A stretch of 64,000 nt of DNA from Piscinibacter sp047600445 (GTDB taxonomy: Bacteria; Pseudomonadota; Gammaproteobacteria; Burkholderiales; Burkholderiaceae_C): positions 186,001 to 250,000 of the forward strand of contig NZ_JASGKT010000001.1 of NCBI RefSeq assembly GCF_047600445.1. The letters run 5' to 3'. Shown here piece by piece: positions 8,062 to 17,145 of this stretch; within the stretch, counting starts at the first letter, position 1, and each line of letters starts with the position of its first letter. Below the pieces are notes generated by a model. It did no database searches. It saw only the letters and a program-made list of their open reading frames with translations, and was not told where the DNA came from. A program made the position numbers and the translations under genes.

Positions 8062-10352
8062 CAGAACTGATATCGCGCGCTGATCGCCACGTTGCGGCCC
8101 GGCTGCGTGTAGGCGTCGACGATGGCCAGGTTGGCCGGCGTCGCGCTGAGCCCGCGCAGGTCGGCCCAGTTCGCGTACTTCACGTCGGCCAGGTTGTTGA
8201 TCGCCAGGTTGAGCTGCCATTGCTTGGTGATGTCCCACCAGCCCGCGATGTCGGCCACCACGTAACCCTTCGGGATGTACAGGTTGGGCGCGTGCGGCCG
8301 GCGCTGGCTCTTCTGTCCGGTCAGCGTGAATTCGCCGCCGAAGGCGCCCTTGCGATCGTAGCGCAGCGTCAGCGTGCCCTTGTCGGGCTCGATGGTCGAC
8401 AGCGCGCCCTTGCTGCCGTCGGCATCCCAGCGGTCGCCCTTGGCGTGGGCGTAGCGCGCTTCCACCGACCAGCCCGGCGCGAAGCCGTATTCGGCCATCA
8501 GCTCATAGCCCTGGATCTCGGCGCGCGCCGCGTTGATCGACTGGAAGGTGCGCGTGTTGGGCGCCATGCCCGGATCGAGCGGCACCGTGGTGGTGGCGGT
8601 CACGTCGGTGTCGCCGACGATGAAGTCGCGGTAGCGCGACTTGTAGACCGCCACGCCCCAGCGCAGCGGCCCTTCGCGCCCGCGCAGGCCCAGCTCGAAC
8701 GAGGTGCTGCGCTCGGGTTTCAGGTCGGGGTTGCCGATGCTGCGGTACGGCGGGTTGGCGCCGGTGTTGCTGACGCCGCCGTTGATCTGCCACGGCGTCG
8801 GCGAGCGGAAGCCGCGCGCGAGCTGCGCATACGGCTGCAGCAGCGGCAGCGCCTGCCACACCACGCCGATGCGCGGCGAGACGGCGTCGCCCGACAGCTT
8901 GGACGGCGTGACGCCGTTGTTGCGCGTGTACAGCGGGTTGCCGATCTCGGGGTCGATCTCGAAGCGGTCCACGCGCAGCGCCGGCGTGATGCGCCAGTCG
9001 CCGATCGCGATCTCGTCCTGCACGAAGGCGCCGAGCAGGCGGTAGTCGGAGTCGGGGAAGCTCTGGTTCGGCAGCGAGGTCGACGCGCTGGCCGAGCCGG
9101 TGGTGATCAGGTTGCCGGCGGCGTCGTAGTGCGCGCCGTCCTTCAACGAGGTGATCTTGGCGCTGGAGTAGTCCATGCCCCACAGCAGGCGGTGCGAGAT
9201 CTCGCTGCCGAGGTTGGTCTCGCCCTGGAAGCCCAGGCCCAGCGTGCGCTCGCCGTAGGTGGTGTCGCGCACGCGCCGCGCCCACGCGGCCGGCGGGCTG
9301 TTGTAGCGCTCCTGGCCGAACTGCTGGTTCTCGGTGTCCTGGCCGTAGACCCAGGCCGAGAAGCGCTGCACCCAGGGGTTGGCGTTGTCGCTGTACTGCC
9401 AGTCGAGCTTGCCCATCGTGCGCGTGACGTCCTCGCGCGCCTTGGCGTCGGTCACGTTGGCGTTGACGAAGGGCATGCCGATCACGGTGCGGATGTCGGT
9501 GTCGACGCGGCGATCGAGGTGTTCGAGCGTCAGCTTGAACCGGTTGGCCGCGTCGAGCTTGTAGATCGCCTTGCCGAGCACGTACTCGCTGCCGCGGTCC
9601 TGCGGGTTCGGCACGGTGGACTGCCAGTTGCCGGTGTCGCGGTCGCCGCGGTTGTCGATCTCGTGGCCGCGGCGCACGCTGGCCAGCAGCATCGCCTCCC
9701 AGGCGCCTTCGCGCAGCGCGAACGACGGCACCGCCACCCACGACTTGTCGGCCGAGGCGTAGCCCAGCTTGACGGCGCCCTGCCAGGGCTTGCCCAGCGT
9801 CAGCAGGTCGGACGGGTCCTTGGTCAGGAAGCTCACCGCGCCGGCCAGGCCGTCGGAGCCGTACGAGGCCGACGAGGGCCCGCGCAGCAGCTCGACGCGC
9901 TTGAAGGCCTCGACGTCGATGTAGTCGCCGCGGCCGGCGACGTAGGGGCCGCTCTCGTACATCATCGGCAGGCGCACGCCGTCGACCTGCAGCAGGATCT
10001 GGTTGCCTTCCAGGCCGCGCACGTTGATGCCCTCGTTGCCGCCACGCCCGGTGGCGCCGAACACCGCCGACATGCGCGAGGGCTGGAAGCGCACCGAGAT
10101 GCCGGGCTCGTCGGCGAGCAGCGACTTCAGGTCGCGCGCCTGGCCGCGCTCGATCTCCTGCGCGGTCTTGGACGTGACGGTGGCGGGCACCTCGTCCTCG
10201 GGCGCCTCGATGCGGGTGGACGACACCGTCACCTTGGGCAGCAGCGGTTCGGTGCCGGCTTGCTGCTGCGCCTGCGCGGCGCCGCAGGCGGCGGCCAGCG
10301 CGAGGCTGAGCGGGGTGAGAGCGGGACGGCGGGCGCCTCGGCGCTGGGACAT
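8061..10352 (-). CDS. TonB-dependent receptor of the haem/haemoglobin type
   Basis: A 763-residue outer-membrane receptor. It has a signal peptide (MSQRRGARRPALTPLSLALA, cleavage near AQAQ), then a TonB-box-like VTVSSTRIE. The plug domain (about residues 50-165) has GINVRGLEGNQILLQVDGVR and VELLRGPSSASYGSDGLAGA. A 22-strand barrel ends in the aromatic ISARYQF. The barrel shows FRSP followed by IGNPDLKPERS, equivalents of the FRAP and NPNL boxes of haem receptors. It most resembles the haemoglobin/transferrin/lactoferrin receptor family. No histidine lies between the two boxes, unlike HemR, so the haem ligand is not assigned. The start at 10352 follows CGGAG. The gene is directly followed by the chelatase. 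Confidence 0.9.
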   Translation of the reverse strand: MSQRRGARRPALTPLSLALAAACGAAQAQQQAGTEPLLPKVTVSSTRIEAPEDEVPATVTSKTAQEIERGQARDLKSLLADEPGISVRFQPSRMSAVFGATGRGGNEGINVRGLEGNQILLQVDGVRLPMMYESGPYVAGRGDYIDVEAFKRVELLRGPSSASYGSDGLAGAVSFLTKDPSDLLTLGKPWQGAVKLGYASADKSWVAVPSFALREGAWEAMLLASVRRGHEIDNRGDRDTGNWQSTVPNPQDRGSEYVLGKAIYKLDAANRFKLTLEHLDRRVDTDIRTVIGMPFVNANVTDAKAREDVTRTMGKLDWQYSDNANPWVQRFSAWVYGQDTENQQFGQERYNSPPAAWARRVRDTTYGERTLGLGFQGETNLGSEISHRLLWGMDYSSAKITSLKDGAHYDAAGNLITTGSASASTSLPNQSFPDSDYRLLGAFVQDEIAIGDWRITPALRVDRFEIDPEIGNPLYTRNNGVTPSKLSGDAVSPRIGVVWQALPLLQPYAQLARGFRSPTPWQINGGVSNTGANPPYRSIGNPDLKPERSTSFELGLRGREGPLRWGVAVYKSRYRDFIVGDTDVTATTTVPLDPGMAPNTRTFQSINAARAEIQGYELMAEYGFAPGWSVEARYAHAKGDRWDADGSKGALSTIEPDKGTLTLRYDRKGAFGGEFTLTGQKSQRRPHAPNLYIPKGYVVADIAGWWDITKQWQLNLAINNLADVKYANWADLRGLSATPANLAIVDAYTQPGRNVAISARYQF

Positions 10353-10390
10353 GCTGGTTCTCCGGAAGGTTGTTTGTTGTCGGATCGGTG

Positions 10391-11632
10391 TCAGGGCGCC
10401 GCCGTCTCGGCCTCGGCCGCCGCGAGCTGGCGCAGCGCGCGCACCACGCCGGCTCGGCTGGGCTTGTCGACGAACACGCAGGGCTTGCCGGTGCGCTTGC
10501 AGTGCTCCTTGACGCGCCAGTAGGCGTCGTGGCTGATGCAGCCGGTCTGGCAGATCACCAGGTCGGCGCTGGCCAGCGTGCCGTCGAGCAGCGCCGGCGC
10601 GTCGTGCTCGCCGCCGTCGTGGTGCAGGAAACGGCCGCCGTGGTGCTCGACGATGCGGCGGTAGACCGGCACGCTGGCCGGACGCCCGCCGACGCACAGC
10701 ACCGCCTGCGCGGCCAGCTCGGCGGGCGTGGCGGCGCCCTCTGCACGGTCGCTGCGCTCGGCCGGCGCCTCGGCGCCGGCGCGCGCCAGCGCCTCGTCGG
10801 CGCGGCGCTGCTGCGCCTGCAAGGCCAGCTCGGCGCGCGCCAGCGCGCGTTCCAGCGAGCGCGAGCGTTCGAGCTGCGTCTCCAGCTCGCGCGCCAGCTC
10901 GTGGCGCGGCTTGAGGTCGGGCGCGGATTCCTTCAGCGCGCGCAGCTCGTCGTGCAGCGAGGCGGCCACGGTGTCGCGGCCGATCATCTCGGCGCGCCGC
11001 GTCACCGCCTCGGCCTGCAACTGCTCGATCCTGCGCGCCTGCTCGGCCGCCACGCGCGCATGGCGCTCCTGCAACTGCGCCAGCTCGGCCTGCAGCGACT
11101 CGCACTGCGCGCGCAGCGCGGCCAGGCGTCGGCGCTCCTCGCCCTGGCCCTCGCCGAGCTGGTGCTGGCGCATGTGCACGTCGTGCAGCACTTCCTCCTC
11201 GAAGGCCTCGTCGCAGCGCGGATGTGTCAGCGTGGCCCACAGCGCGCCGGCCAGGTCGTCGCCGCGCAGGCCCTCGGCCCACCAGCGGCGCAGCGCCTCG
11301 ACGCTCTTGGCCGAGTTGCTGCGCTGCAAGGCGATGGCGTGGCGGCGGTCCAGCTCGCGCTGCAGCGCCTCGGCCAGCTTGCCGCGCCGCGCGCACTCCT
11401 GCACCGCGCCGCTGTGCAGCTCGTAGTCGCCGGCCAGCACCTCGCCGCCGAGCGCCTTGTCGGCGACGCGGCGCAGCGTGGCCAGGCTCAGGCACACGCC
11501 CACCACCGGGCAGTGCGCATGCGCGGGCAGGTCCCACAGGCGCCGCCGCCGCGTGCCGCGCGCCTCGGCGGCGGGGCGGATCAATTCGTGCGGGCAGCAG
11601 GCTTGCCCGCCCGGATGCAGCAGGTGAGACAT
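10391..11632 (-). CDS. Coiled-coil protein with C-terminal DUF2325 domain
   Basis: A 413-residue soluble protein. The N-terminal part has clustered Cys/His (GGQACCPHELIRP, then AHCPVVGVCLSL). A long Glu/Gln/Ala-rich coiled coil spans about residues 150-290 (LRAQCESLQAELAQLQERHA...). The C-terminal DUF2325 domain (about 310-400) includes LCVGGRPASVPVYRRIVEHH and CISHDAYWRVKEHCKRTGKP. DUF2325 proteins often sit beside hemP and haem receptors in Betaproteobacteria, but their biochemical role is not established. The Cys and His pairs could bind haem or metal; this is inference. The ATG at 11632 is preceded by AGGA. The gene lies between hemP and the receptor, in the same direction. Confidence 0.85.
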   Translation of the reverse strand: MSHLLHPGGQACCPHELIRPAAEARGTRRRRLWDLPAHAHCPVVGVCLSLATLRRVADKALGGEVLAGDYELHSGAVQECARRGKLAEALQRELDRRHAIALQRSNSAKSVEALRRWWAEGLRGDDLAGALWATLTHPRCDEAFEEEVLHDVHMRQHQLGEGQGEERRRLAALRAQCESLQAELAQLQERHARVAAEQARRIEQLQAEAVTRRAEMIGRDTVAASLHDELRALKESAPDLKPRHELARELETQLERSRSLERALARAELALQAQQRRADEALARAGAEAPAERSDRAEGAATPAELAAQAVLCVGGRPASVPVYRRIVEHHGGRFLHHDGGEHDAPALLDGTLASADLVICQTGCISHDAYWRVKEHCKRTGKPCVFVDKPSRAGVVRALRQLAAAEAETAAP

Positions 11633-11718
11633 GACCGGTCGTGTCCTCGGGAAAGACGCACGGGCTGGCGGCGGCTGGCTGGTGCAAAGACGCGCGGCGG
11701 GACCGCGCGGCGACAGGG

Positions 11719-11904
11719 TTACTTGGTGAGGATCAATCGGCCCTGGGCGGTCAGCCGCAGGCGGTAGCACTCGCCGCGGTGCTCGACCAGCGCCTCCTTG
11801 CCGGCGCCGAGCAGCACGCCGCTGTCCCAGCGCAGCGGAGGCTTGACCGCCGGCTGCGGCGCGACGGACGGATGGGCGGCGGGCAGGGGCGTCGGATTCA
11901 CCAT
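11719..11904 (-). CDS. hemP: Hemin uptake protein HemP
   Basis: A 61-residue protein from the ATG at 11904 (MVNPTPLPAAHPS...). The C-terminal 40 residues match the HemP family: WDSGVLLGAGKEALVEHRGE, then CYRLRLTAQGRLILTK. HemP proteins precede haem uptake operons and are iron-regulated; in Burkholderia the homologue HmuP is an activator needed for receptor expression. A longer reading from 11946 (MRLQMRLVPIYND) would run through the promoter and Fur-like site and is less likely. The chosen start lies only six bases after the -10 box, which suggests a leaderless message. Confidence 0.88.
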   Translation of the reverse strand: MVNPTPLPAAHPSVAPQPAVKPPLRWDSGVLLGAGKEALVEHRGECYRLRLTAQGRLILTK

Positions 11905-11948
11905 GAGATCATTATAAATAGGAACCAATCGCATTTGCAAACGCATTC
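11904..11948 (-). promoter_or_regulatory. hemP promoter with overlapping Fur-like operator
   Basis: On the minus strand a -35 element TTGCAA (11940-11935), an 18-base spacer and a perfect -10 TATAAT (11916-11911) precede the hemP ATG by six bases. The stretch AATGCGTTTGCAAATGCG (11947 down to 11930) covers the -35 and repeats the AATGCG half-site twice, as in Fur boxes of betaproteobacterial iron genes. Binding there would block RNA polymerase when iron is plentiful. The promoter match is direct; the Fur assignment rests on resemblance and on the genes controlled. Confidence 0.65.
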
Positions 11949-12009
11949 GTGATGCGTCCCGGCACGACCCTCCCTGCGCCGCGGGGCGGCGCGGTGATTT
12001 CGGCCATCA

Positions 12010-12998
12010 TTGCCGCACCACCACCCGCGGGGAACCGCCATCGCCCTCTTCCTGCTCAAGCGCTTCGCGAGCTTCGTGCTCACGCTGGCCGTGGCCTCGG
12101 CGCTGGTGTTCGCGGCGCTGGCCCTGCTGCCCGGCAACGTCGCGCAGGTGATGCTCGGCGAAAGCGCGACGCCCGAGGCGCTGGCGGCGCTCGAGCACCA
12201 GCTCGGCCTGGACCGGCCGGCGCCGCTGCGCTACCTCGACTGGCTGCGCGGCCTGGCCACCTTCGACCTGGGCACCAGCCACGCCTACGACGCGCCGATC
12301 GCCGAACTGGTGGCCGAGCGCCTCGTGGTCACCGTGCCGCTGGCGCTGCTGGCGATGGCGCTGACCGTGGTGCTGGCGCTGGCCGCGGGCGTCTACGCCG
12401 CGTCGCGCCACAACCGCGCCGGCGACCTCGCGGTGATGGCCCTCAGCCAGCTCGGCATCGCGCTGCCGAGCTTCTGGTTCGGCATCCTGCTGGTGATGGT
12501 GTTCGCGGTGGCGCTGCCGTGGTTCCCGTCCGGCGGCTTCGCCGGCTGGACCGAGGACGAAGGCGGCGGCGCCTGGGAGGCGCTGCGCTCGCTGGCGCTG
12601 CCGGCCGTGGCGCTGGCGGTGGTGCAGGCGGCCATCCTGGCGCGCTTCACGCGCTCGGCGGTGCTCGACGTGCTGCGCGAGGACTTCGTGCGCACCGCGC
12701 GCGCCAAGGGCCTGACGCGCCGCGCCGTGCTGTGGGGCCACGTGCTGCGCAACGCGATGGTGCCGGTGCTCACGGTGATGGGCCTGCAGTTCGCCAACCT
12801 CGTCACCGGCACGGTGGTGATCGAGAACGTGTTCTCGCTGCCCGGCCTGGGCCGCCTGGTGTTCCAGGCCATCGGCAACCGCGACCTGCCGCTGGTGCAG
12901 GCGCTGGTGATGCTGATCGTGGCGACGGTGGTGACGATCAACTTCGTCGTCGACGTGCTGTACGCGGTGATCGACCCGCGGCTGAAGGCGGCCGGCCG

Positions 12999-13002
<4 letters not shown>
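12010..13002 (+). CDS. Peptide-type ABC transporter permease, DppB-like
   Basis: About 330 residues, six predicted transmembrane helices, and the DppB/OppB layout: N-terminal helix (FLLKRFASFVLTLAVASALV), a large loop, and the inner-membrane loop ending DFVRTARAKGLTRRAVLWGHVLRNA, the EAA motif that contacts the ATPase. It forms half of the channel with the next gene. The first usable start in this frame is TTG at 12010, after an in-frame stop at 11995. The alignment-like start is an ATC codon at 12040 preceded by GGGGAA. The true start is therefore unclear and could be a non-canonical codon. The stop overlaps the next ATG (ATGA). Confidence 0.9.
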
Positions 13003-13828
<826 letters not shown>

Positions 13829-13832
<4 letters not shown>

Positions 13833-14797
13833 GCGAGCCGCTGCTCGAGGTGCAGAACCTGCGCGTGACGCTGCCCGGCGCGGCGGCGCTGCTGCGCGGC
13901 GTCTCCTTCGGCATGGCGCGCGGCGAGAAGCTCGGGCTGATCGGCGAGAGCGGCTGCGGCAAGTCGCTCACCGCGCTGGCCGTCATGGGGCTGCTGCCGG
14001 AAGGCGCGCGGGTCGAGGGCAGCATCCGCCTGCGCGGGCAGGAGCTGGTGGGCCTGGACGACGCCGCGATGGCGCGCCTGCGCGGCGACCGCGTCGCGAT
14101 GGTGTTCCAGGAGCCGATGACGGCGCTGAACCCGCTGCACACCATCGCCGCGCAGGTGGCCGAGCCGCTGCGGCTGCATCGCGGGCTGGACCGCCGCGCC
14201 GCGCGCGCCGAGGCGCTGCGCCTGCTCGAGCGCGTCAAGCTGCCGAACGCGGCGCAGCGCCTCGACGCGCATCCGCACCAGTTGAGCGGCGGCCAGCGCC
14301 AGCGCGTGATGATCGCGATGGCGCTGGCCTGCGGGCCCGAGCTGCTGATCGCCGACGAGCCGACCACCGCGCTCGATGCGACACTGCAGCACGAGGTGCT
14401 GACGCTGATCGACGAGCTGGTGCGCGGCAGCGGCATGGGGCTGCTGCTGATCAGCCACGACCTCGGCGCGATGGCGCGCCACGTGCAGCGCGTGATGGTG
14501 ATGTACGCCGGCACGGTGGTGGAAGACGGCCCCACCGCCGCGCTGTTCGCGCGCCGCGCCCACCCCTACACACGCGGCCTGTACGCGGCGCGGCCGCGCC
14601 TGGGCGCGCCGCGCGGCACGCCGCTGCCCACCATCCCCGGCCGCGTGCCGGAACTGGCCGACCTGGGCCCGGGCTGCGCCTTCGCCGAACGCTGCGCGCT
14701 GGCCGTCGCCGAGTGCCGGCTGGCGCCGCCGGCGCCGGTGACGGTCGGCCCGGCGCACCGGGCGCGCTGCATCCGCGTCGAGGGGACGCTGTCATGA
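13829..14797 (+). CDS. Peptide-type ABC transporter ATPase, DppD-like
   Basis: A 322-residue ATPase with Walker A GESGCGKS, Q-loop VFQEPMTALNPLH, signature LSGGQRQR, Walker B LLIADEPTTALD and switch histidine ISHDLG. The C-terminal region has the oligopeptide-transporter extension with cysteines (GPGCAFAERCALAVAECRLA and RARCIRVEG) found in DppD/OppD, where they can bind an iron-sulfur cluster. The GTG start at 13829 overlaps the permease stop. The partner DppF gene should follow at once, but the ATGAGCGAG at 14794 runs into foreign sequence. The matching dppF resumes 4.4 kb further on, so an island split the operon here. Confidence 0.94.
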
Positions 14798-14799
14798 GC

Positions 14800-14859
14800 G
14801 AGGAACTGATGGGCGTACGCTTCGTGCCGCTGACCTGCGCTCAGGATTGGCCCAGTTGA
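14800..14859 (+). repeat. Island boundary repeat, copy 1
   Basis: A 60-base stretch starting GAGGAACTGATGGGCGTACG that reads as MSEELMGVRFVPLTCAQDWP with a stop. A close relative lies at 17617-17676 and a shorter part at 16189-16210. Each copy lies just beyond the 3' end of one minus-strand gene of the repeated A family. Here it begins directly at the end of dppD, so it marks the left edge of the island. The coding reading is short and probably only a fragment of a lost gene. Confidence 0.7.
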
Positions 14860-14897
14860 TGCGCCAGGCCGCCGAGTGAATTGCTCCGGTGCGGGTA

Positions 14898-15881
14898 CTA
14901 CGGAGGCAGCAGCGCGCTAACCTGCTTTGTAGCCAATACCTGCTCAAGGCGGAGCGCGACTTCGCGAACGCGCGGCAATGTATTAGTGGACAGCGCAGCA
15001 GCCTCGACGGCTGCGCGCTCGCTGGCATAACACTGGCCTTCGAAGGCGCACTGCATGGCCAGTTCCGAGTTCGGCATTTCGCAGTCGCCACGCCGAGCGC
15101 ACAGTGCAAGCCGCCATGCTTGCCAATAGCCAACCTGATCGAGCCCGCCGAATGGCACACCGTCGAGATAGCTGACCGGAAGCTCCTGCCCCGCGACGGC
15201 GGTCGACGCGAGTGAAGGCAACCAACGCTGCTCAAGAAGAGGGTCTCCGCTCGCCAAAACCGCATTGAGCCTGCTCTGCACTTCAGCGCGGCTTTCCGCC
15301 TTTTCAAAGAGGCTCGAATTCAGGGCCGCGAGAGCATCTTTTCCGCGGGCCCATTGCCTAAGAAACTGATCTTCCGACAAGCTAAGTTCGTGAGAGCTGA
15401 AGCCCGCGCACCGGCGCTGAAGCCATTCCAAATCCCCCAATCGGCGAGCCGACGCTTCGGAAGAGCCATCTTTGAGTTCGATTTTCTTGCGCGCGACAAC
15501 GTCATCCTGAAGCCACGACTCACGAAGCGTCGAACACTCCATAGTGGCCGCCATCGCGTAGAGCATCGCACCGAGCTCCGAGCTTCGCTTCATCGCCTCA
15601 ACAAAGACCCTCAGATCTGCACTTTCACGCAGGAGACTCAGTTTCGTCTTCGCATCACTAGGCAGGTGTGCTGAATCCGATCGATTCACCACAGCAGTCG
15701 TTTGCGACGCTTGTTTCACTGAGGGCTGAGTCAGGCTTCGTTCGCTCGCGCGCCCCTCGGGAGCACTCGCCAACTGCGACACGCCACTCTGCGTCGCGGA
15801 TTGTTCGCCCCAGGATGCGAACAGGACGATGCTCGCAATGGCGGTCAATGCAATGATTCCCATCCAAGCGGTTCGAGACAT
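14898..15881 (-). CDS. Unknown membrane-anchored protein, family A, copy 1 (A1)
   Basis: A 327-residue protein with one N-terminal transmembrane helix (MSRTAWMGIIALTAIASIVL), then a Ser/Gln-rich linker and a mostly helical domain, probably periplasmic. Conserved points shared with copies A2 or A3 include LQRRCAGFS, YLDGVPFGGL and two cysteine pairs, CARRGDC and CAFEGQC, suggesting disulfides. The start at 15881 follows AAGGGA by 7 bases. That ribosome site is formed by the last codons of the upstream B1 gene, whose stop is four bases away. Codon use and base composition are clearly less GC-rich than the flanks. I do not recognise the family; it could be an envelope binding protein, an immunity-type protein or a secretion accessory. 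Confidence 0.75.
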   Translation of the reverse strand: MSRTAWMGIIALTAIASIVLFASWGEQSATQSGVSQLASAPEGRASERSLTQPSVKQASQTTAVVNRSDSAHLPSDAKTKLSLLRESADLRVFVEAMKRSSELGAMLYAMAATMECSTLRESWLQDDVVARKKIELKDGSSEASARRLGDLEWLQRRCAGFSSHELSLSEDQFLRQWARGKDALAALNSSLFEKAESRAEVQSRLNAVLASGDPLLEQRWLPSLASTAVAGQELPVSYLDGVPFGGLDQVGYWQAWRLALCARRGDCEMPNSELAMQCAFEGQCYASERAAVEAAALSTNTLPRVREVALRLEQVLATKQVSALLPP

Positions 15882-15885
15882 GCTG

Positions 15886-16170
15886 TTATCCCTTGCCACA
15901 GATTGGACCCGGCCTTACCTGCCCATCGCCGCTCTTGTGAGCTACAGCTACCGGCGCCAGACCCGAATCACCCATTGCACCGGTAACCAGATATGTGGTT
16001 TGCCCATCATCCGCCCAAGTCACCGTGAACAGCCTGCCTGCGCCAGGCGACTGTCCCGCACCACGAACGGCACTGTGCATTCTGGTCGCAACAGTCCACA
16101 AAGCCGTGGGTTCAGCTGTCGAGACTGTCTCCCTTGCCGAAGCGTTGTACTCGTTTGCATAGCAGCGCAC
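15886..16170 (-). CDS. Unknown exported protein, family B, copy 1 (B1), 5' truncated
   Basis: The reading from GTG 16170 gives 94 residues, MRCYANEYNASARETVSTAE..., ending FTVTWADDGQTTYLVTG and GPICGKG. It matches copy B3 from the motif DVRCY to the end. B3 has a signal peptide and about 75 more residues, which B1 lacks. Upstream, B1 stays open (GKPYTDVRCY) back to the stop of A2 without a start codon, so the 5' part was removed at the unit junction. As it stands it would not be exported. The terminal codons for GKG supply the ribosome site of A1, so it may persist only to couple translation. Confidence 0.6.
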   Translation of the reverse strand: MRCYANEYNASARETVSTAEPTALWTVATRMHSAVRGAGQSPGAGRLFTVTWADDGQTTYLVTGAMGDSGLAPVAVAHKSGDGQVRPGPICGKG

Positions 16171-16188
16171 GTCCGTATACGGCTTGCC

Positions 16189-16210
16189 GATGACCGGCGC
16201 GCAGGGCTGG
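16189..16210 (+). repeat. Island boundary repeat, partial copy 2
   Basis: Twenty bases at 16191-16210 (TGACCGGCGCGCAGGGCTGG) are identical to 17647-17666. The preceding bases are loosely similar to copies 1 and 3. The fragment sits between the end of A2 and the truncated B1, exactly where B1 loses its 5' part. It therefore marks the junction between the first and second units of the tandem array. Confidence 0.65.
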
Positions 16211-16224
16211 ACGCGCTGACCTCG

Positions 16225-17119
16225 TTAGGGTCCGAAGGCCGAGAGGTCTCCGTTTGCCAACGCGGACTGAACCGCGCCAAGCGCTCGGCGGAAGCGCTGC
16301 ACTTGCTCCGGGGTGGATGTGGCCTCGATTCTTGATTGCAGGCTACCTTCGCACTGTCCGAACGCTTGGCACAACCTCATGGAGCCGACCGAAGTTTCGC
16401 AACTACCCGCTATTGAACAAGCAGCGACGGCCCACGCTTGGACAAACGCATGCGAATCCTCCTCCGATAGTGGGGCTCCTTGAAAGGTCGCGTCTTTGCG
16501 ACCCGCCCAGGTTTCGGCAACCTCGGAAAGCGCAAGAGGATCATTCGTCATTTGGACTACAGCCCACCGTGCGCTGGGCGTTGCCTTCTTGAACTCGCCG
16601 CTTGCATAAATCGCATCGAGTATTCGTCGGTCATCGGCGGACAACGGCAAGCTGCGTTGCTTCTGATAAATCTGCCCCCAAACTTTCGTGGTATTCCAGC
16701 GCGAGCGAACACGACGCGACCGTGGGCCAGTTCATCGACGCGAAAGTCTTGGCGGCATCGCATAGCTGCAAGGTGTGCAGAGCGTAGAACAACCCCTCTG
16801 GCGTTGGGGCCGAGAGGGCCTGCTGGATTCGTGCGGCCCAGTTCGCATCCGCGCTGTAGCCCGCGCGCGCCGTACGCCACCGGCTCGCAACATCCCCCAT
16901 CCCGATAGGGGCAAGCGCCTTGGCCACCGGAGCGGCAACAACATGCACCGCACCGGCAGATGATGCAGCAGATGATATTTGTCTTGGCGCTTGTGCCGGC
17001 GTGTACGAACGTACTGCCACGCCAATATCGTTCTTATGAAAGAGAATGACAAAGAAAAAAGATATGGCACACAAGGCGCCGCCCCCTGCCACGAGCGCCG
17101 ATGTCGGTATTTTCTTCAT
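16225..17119 (-). pseudogene. Unknown family A, copy 2 (A2), frameshifted
   Basis: The N-terminal half starts at ATG 17119 (MKKIPTSALVAGGGALCAIS) with a transmembrane helix (LCAISFFFVILF). It runs in one frame to a TGA at 16631. The C-terminal half is in another frame, open from 16731 to the stop at 16225. It carries the family ending AWAVAACSIAGSC, LCQAFGQCEG and FRRALGAVQSALANG, similar to A1 and A3. One indel between about 16640 and 16730 would join them. A2 is shorter and more diverged than A1 and A3. It is called a pseudogene, although a sequencing error or a frameshift event cannot be excluded. Confidence 0.6.
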
Positions 17120-17145
17120 CTCAGTACTCGAATCCGATAGGTCAA

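Noticed and set aside
3871..8070. A 1399-residue reading frame on the plus strand
   Set aside because: It is the antisense of the CobN-like gene. Its sequence is low-complexity Arg/Leu/Gly/His with no domain, as expected from high-GC shadow frames.
8061..11948. Cobalamin riboswitch upstream of the receptor or chelatase
   Set aside because: No B12-box-like or long structured leader is visible; the receptor leader is about 38 bases long.
14794..14859. Small gene starting ATGAGCGAG after dppD
   Set aside because: It encodes only 21 residues, and its relatives in the island have no matching start codon. It is better explained as the broken dppF start joined to a boundary repeat.
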